Assembly: GCF_013372625.1 (NCBI RefSeq)
Contig: NZ_JABXFD010000341.1
Coordinates: forward strand, 1-35,617
Reading direction: 5' to 3'
Source of the DNA: Actinomadura sp. BRA 177
GTDB taxonomy: Bacteria; Actinomycetota; Actinomycetes; Streptosporangiales; Streptosporangiaceae
DNA length: 35,617 nt
Made by a program: the position numbers and the translations under genes
Shown here: positions 32,132 to 35,617 of the stretch, piece after piece
Layout: the number at the start of each line of letters is the position of its first letter
Numbering within the stretch: position 1 is the stretch's first letter
Notes under the pieces: model-generated
Databases searched by the model: none
Told to the model about the DNA's origin: nothing
The model's input: only the letters and a program-made list of their open reading frames with translations

Positions 32132-35100
32132 TCAGTCCGCCGGCCCGAAGACGCGGTCGGCGGTCCGGGCCGCGGCCTGCCCGTCGTCCAGCGGGCAGAA
32201 GCGGTCGACGAACGCGTCGTAGCGCTCCTTGTGCCCGGCGGTCGCGGCGTCGACGTCGCGGATCGCGTCGATCAGGTCGTCGGACGTCTCCACCAGCGGC
32301 CCCGGCGCCTCGGCCTCGAAGTCGAAGTAGAAGCCGCGGAGCCGGTCCCGGTAGTCGGCCAGGTCGTAGGTGAAGAACAGCATCGGGCGGCCCGTGTTCG
32401 CGTAGTCGAACATCACCGACGAGTAGTCGCTGATCATCATGTCGGAGATCAGGTACAGCTCGGTGATGTCCGGGTACAGCGACACGTCGCGGACGAAGCC
32501 CGCCGGGTCCTCCGGGACGCCGTCCACCACGTTGCTGTGCAGCCGGACGAGCAGCACGTGGTCGTCGCCGAGCGCGGCGCGGGCCCGCTCCAGGTCGAGG
32601 CGCATGTCGTGCTTGTACCGGCCGCGGCTGTAGTACTGGTCGTCGCGCCACGTCGGCGCGTACAGCACGACCCGCTTGCCCTCCGGGATGCCGAGCCGCG
32701 CCCGCACCGACCGGGCCACGACGTCGGCGTCCGGGCTGTGCAGCAGGTCGTTGCGCGGGTACCCGACCTCCAGCATCTCGCCCTTGAACGCGAACGCGCG
32801 GCGGAAGATCTCGGTGCTGAACGGGTTCGGCGACAGCAGGTGGCTCCACTCGGGGACGGCCGGCCCCTCCGGCTTCTTCTCCTTGCTCTGCAGCGCGGAC
32901 TTCATCCCCGGCGCGTACGCGAAGTGGACCTCCTTCACGTCCCGGCCGATCTTCTTCAGCGGGGTGCCGTGCCAGGTCTGCAGGACGACCTGGTCGGGGT
33001 GCCGCTGGAACCAGTCGCCGAGCCGGTGGTTGGTGACGATGTAGCGGGACGTCGTCACCGCCTCCTGCCACTCCTTGCCGTTCAGCCGGACGCCCTGCAG
33101 CGTGTCCGGCAGCTCGACCTGCGCGTCGTTGACGACCCACAGCTGCTCCAAGTCGGACCCGCGCCGGATCAGCTCCTCGTGGATCGCCTTCGGGCTGTCG
33201 GAGTACTGCCGCCCGTTGAAGCAGGAGAACAGCACGGTGTCGCGCAGCCCGTCGCGGGCGACGGTGCGCCGCGCCTCCTCCCGGTACTTGGCGCCGGCGC
33301 TCTTCTCCTCGCCGGTCACGTCCCCGGTGACGGCGACGACGAGCCTGCCGTCCTTGGTCTCCATCTCGTAGCCGCGCCGCGCCACCTCGACCGGCCCCGG
33401 CAGGCCCTGCTGCGCGGCGGCGGTCAGCCGGACGGTCAGCGCCCGCTCGCCCGGCGGGCGGAACAGCACGTCCCAGCGGCCCGGACGCAGCGGCAGGATC
33501 CCCGCGACGCCCGGCACGGCCGCGACCGGCACCTCGGCCCGCAGCTTGCCCGACTCGTCCGGGACGAGGTCGAACGCGTACTCCTTGCGGCGGCCGCGGC
33601 TGCGCACCACGATCTGCCCGGACTCGTGCGCCGGATGCGTCGCGGTCAGCGCCAGCGTGCCGTCGGGACGCAGTTCGCAATCGTCCACCGACAGCCGGAT
33701 CGTCGACCGCCGCACCCGCACGTAACCGCCGTGGCCGTGCCCCGCGCTCACCTCAAGGGCGCCGAACGTGCGGCGCGCCTCCGCCACGCCCTCGGCGAGG
33801 ACGAGCGGCCGGCCGTCCGCCGACAGCGTCCAGTCACGGGTGTCGTCGATCGATTCGGGGTCGATGTCCACATCGAGCGCGGCCGGGTCGACGCGCGCCG
33901 TCCAGCCGCCTTTCCCTGCCGTGACCGGGACGGGGACGCGGGAGTCGCCGAGCGTCAGCACCAGCTCGGCGGGCGGCTCGCCGGCCGACTCGACCTCGAT
34001 GAGCAGCGCGTCGTCGTCCCAGCGCAGCGCCGTCGCCCGCTCCTTGACGCGTTCCACCTGCACGACGAAGTGGCCGTCCACGACCTTGGGGACGACGCGC
34101 ACGTCGTCGGCCACGTACCGGTACGGCGGGTGCGCGCCCGTGCCCGAGCCGCCGCCGCGCATCACGCCCTGCCGGAACACGCCCGCGTTCAGCACCGAGG
34201 CGTGCACCTCCCAGGTGCCGTCCGCCCACGCGCCGTGGTCCTTCAGCTTCCCGGCGTCGAGCGAGAACTCGAACCCGGTCCAGCCGCCGGACGACTTGCC
34301 CGGCTTCGGCGTCTGCCGCGCCTTCGTGACGATCTTCCGGCCGCCGCTGCGCAGCGTCACCGTCTTGATCGACGTCCAGCGGCGGCGCGAGCTGACCGAG
34401 TTGATGTAGGCCTCGCCGGTGACGACCAGCCGGTCGCCGTCCCAGCGCACCGCGTGCACCCGGCCGCGCATCTTGACCTCGTCGCGTGCCCGGTACACCT
34501 CGCGCGGGACGTCGAGCTTCGCGTCCTTCCAGTACGGGTAGACGACGTAGCGGCGCACCGGGTCGCGGACGATCGACGGCGACGACTTGCCGCGCTCGTA
34601 CCGGACGACCTTCACCAGCTCCATCGTGTGGCCCGACTCGGCGAGGTGCCACTTCAGCCGGGTCAGCGCGGGGGACTCGCCGAACACCTTCGGCGAGACG
34701 CCCTTCGCGTACGCCGCCGCCTGCGCGACGACCTGCTCCCGCTCCTCGCCGGACAGGTCGGGCATGGCGTCCAGGAACGTCTTCAGCTCAGTCGTGACGA
34801 GGGCGAGTTGCAGCCGCCGCAGCTCCTTGACGTCGCCGCGCTCGGCGACCCACGTCGTCGCGAGGTTCGCCGCGCCGAAACCGTCCGCGATCTCCTGCAT
34901 CTCGGTAGTCGGCACGTAGCGCCGCGACCGGCGGTGCAGGACGACGTCCGGCACCACGTCGATGGTCTTCGCCAGGTGCAGGATGCGCATCATGACCGGC
35001 AGGTCGTCGTAGCGGCCGAGGTCGGGGAACTCCAGCCCGTGCCCGTCCCAGAAGGAACGGCGCAGCAGCGTCCCGGCGATCTTGCGGTTGCGCAGCAGGT

Positions 35101-35536
35101 CGGGGGTGCGGTGCAGGTCGGTGCCCGTCGCGGGGGGCGCGTTGTCGCCGCGCGCCTTCCACTGCGACACCTGGCCCGTCCACTTGCGGGTCGCATCGGG
35201 ACCCGTCGCCAGCTCCGACCCGGACGCCTCCAGCGCGGTGGCCAGCGTGGCCAGCGCCTCCGGCGGCAGCGGGTCGCCGCCGTCGGCGAACAGCAGGAAC
35301 TCGCCGCCGCTCTCGGCGACCCCCAGGTTGCGGGCCGCGCCGCGGCTCGGCGCGCCCTGCCGGACGAGCCGGAACCGGTCGTCGGGCAGCTCCGCCCGCG
35401 CGGCAGTGCCGGTGCCGTCGTCCACGACCAGGACCTCCAGGTCCCGGAACGTCTGGGCCGCGATCGACTCCAGGGTGTCGCCGAGGTCCTCCCCGGCGCC
35501 GTGGGTGAGCACGATGACACTGATGCGGGCGGACAA
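32132..35536 (-). CDS. GT2-TagF fusion: CDP-glycerol-type poly(alditol phosphate) polymerase
   Basis: A roughly 1134-residue cytoplasmic or membrane-peripheral enzyme. Residues 1-215 are a GT2 glycosyltransferase (ISVIVLTHGAGEDLGDTLES, LEVLVVDDGT). A helical part is followed by a long beta-rich middle (about 330-720) with several sandwich-like repeats. The C-terminal domain (about 763-1130) is a CDP-glycerol glycerophosphotransferase: LFSCFNGRQYSDSPKAIHEE, VLQTWHGTPLKKIGRD with the catalytic His, YAPTWRDDQY and MMISDYSSVMFDY, all hallmark TagF motifs. It should polymerise alditol phosphates from a CDP-activated donor. The start is TTG 35536, because AAGGAG lies 8 bases upstream; an in-frame GTG at 35557 has no ribosome site. 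It heads the operon with the beta-rich protein and GT4. Confidence 0.9.
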   Translation of the reverse strand: MSARISVIVLTHGAGEDLGDTLESIAAQTFRDLEVLVVDDGTGTAARAELPDDRFRLVRQGAPSRGAARNLGVAESGGEFLLFADGGDPLPPEALATLATALEASGSELATGPDATRKWTGQVSQWKARGDNAPPATGTDLHRTPDLLRNRKIAGTLLRRSFWDGHGLEFPDLGRYDDLPVMMRILHLAKTIDVVPDVVLHRRSRRYVPTTEMQEIADGFGAANLATTWVAERGDVKELRRLQLALVTTELKTFLDAMPDLSGEEREQVVAQAAAYAKGVSPKVFGESPALTRLKWHLAESGHTMELVKVVRYERGKSSPSIVRDPVRRYVVYPYWKDAKLDVPREVYRARDEVKMRGRVHAVRWDGDRLVVTGEAYINSVSSRRRWTSIKTVTLRSGGRKIVTKARQTPKPGKSSGGWTGFEFSLDAGKLKDHGAWADGTWEVHASVLNAGVFRQGVMRGGGSGTGAHPPYRYVADDVRVVPKVVDGHFVVQVERVKERATALRWDDDALLIEVESAGEPPAELVLTLGDSRVPVPVTAGKGGWTARVDPAALDVDIDPESIDDTRDWTLSADGRPLVLAEGVAEARRTFGALEVSAGHGHGGYVRVRRSTIRLSVDDCELRPDGTLALTATHPAHESGQIVVRSRGRRKEYAFDLVPDESGKLRAEVPVAAVPGVAGILPLRPGRWDVLFRPPGERALTVRLTAAAQQGLPGPVEVARRGYEMETKDGRLVVAVTGDVTGEEKSAGAKYREEARRTVARDGLRDTVLFSCFNGRQYSDSPKAIHEELIRRGSDLEQLWVVNDAQVELPDTLQGVRLNGKEWQEAVTTSRYIVTNHRLGDWFQRHPDQVVLQTWHGTPLKKIGRDVKEVHFAYAPGMKSALQSKEKKPEGPAVPEWSHLLSPNPFSTEIFRRAFAFKGEMLEVGYPRNDLLHSPDADVVARSVRARLGIPEGKRVVLYAPTWRDDQYYSRGRYKHDMRLDLERARAALGDDHVLLVRLHSNVVDGVPEDPAGFVRDVSLYPDITELYLISDMMISDYSSVMFDYANTGRPMLFFTYDLADYRDRLRGFYFDFEAEAPGPLVETSDDLIDAIRDVDAATAGHKERYDAFVDRFCPLDDGQAAARTADRVFGPAD

Positions 35537-35562
35537 GCGACCCACTCCTTCGAACACTTCGG

Positions 35563-35588
35563 CCGGCCCGGCGACGGTGTCGGGCCGG
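35563..35588. terminator. Inverted repeat upstream of the TagF-like gene
   Basis: CCGGCCCG (35563-35570) and CGGGCCGG (35581-35588) form a perfect 8-bp stem with a 10-base loop, about 27 bases upstream of the TTG start on the minus strand. It may terminate the preceding gene outside the window or lie in the 5' leader. Confidence 0.35.
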
Positions 35589-35617
35589 TGGCGGCGGGCT
35601 TGCGCGGGGGCGGGCCC

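Overview
The window comes from a very GC-rich actinomycete chromosome. Coding third positions are almost all G or C, and GTG starts are frequent. DUF397/XRE-DUF5753 pairs, a large LAL-type LuxR regulator, DUF2252 and SHOCT proteins, and a Streptomyces-like secreted metalloprotease all occur together. That mix fits Streptosporangiales (for example an Actinomadura-type organism), but the genus is an inference. I saw no rRNA, tRNA, CRISPR array, insertion sequence or phage gene.

Region 1 (57-8159) is the left arm of a cell-surface glycopolymer locus. Two divergent operons start only about 45 bp apart. The minus operon encodes a GT4 glycosyltransferase, a WecC-type UDP-ManNAc dehydrogenase and a second GT4. 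The plus operon encodes a WecB-type UDP-GlcNAc 2-epimerase, a small coiled-coil protein and a tandem double glycosyltransferase. WecB plus WecC would supply UDP-ManNAcA. Region 2 (8212-15879) holds a secreted multidomain protease joining M4 and M28 peptidase domains, a divergent LysR regulator, and an 884-residue LuxR/LAL regulator behind an AT-rich upstream region.

Region 3 (15910-22128) looks like an envelope/stress block: a small conserved protein, a DUF308/HdeD-like membrane protein, a DUF7144-like membrane protein, a radical-SAM maturase relative that has lost its cluster-binding parts, a DHA2 drug exporter coupled to DUF2252, and a PLDc_N/SHOCT membrane protein. The two divergent intergenic regions of this block share inverted repeats built on the half-site CGGGTGA/TCACCCG, which suggests one common regulator.

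Region 4 (22198-25799) is regulatory and partly decayed. It has an RsbW-like ATPase diverging from an XRE-DUF5753 gene followed by two near-identical DUF397 genes, then an S1-like protein coupled to a small XRE protein. Around these lie several broken small genes: a frameshifted small gene, a truncated XRE antitoxin-like gene, and a VapBC-type module with a frameshifted antitoxin and a toxin reduced to its first residues.

Region 5 (25818-27478) has an HxlR regulator divergent from a SAM methyltransferase, with a perfect palindrome between them and a strong terminator after the methyltransferase. Region 6 (27488-35536) is a second envelope-polymer block: a CDP-alcohol phosphatidyltransferase, a GT-C-like membrane protein, a GT4, a beta-rich accessory protein, and a very large GT2/TagF fusion predicted to polymerise a poly(alditol-phosphate) teichoic-acid-like chain. 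Together regions 1 and 6 suggest an anionic wall polymer with ManNAcA-containing and alditol-phosphate parts, or two polymers whose genes have become neighbours.
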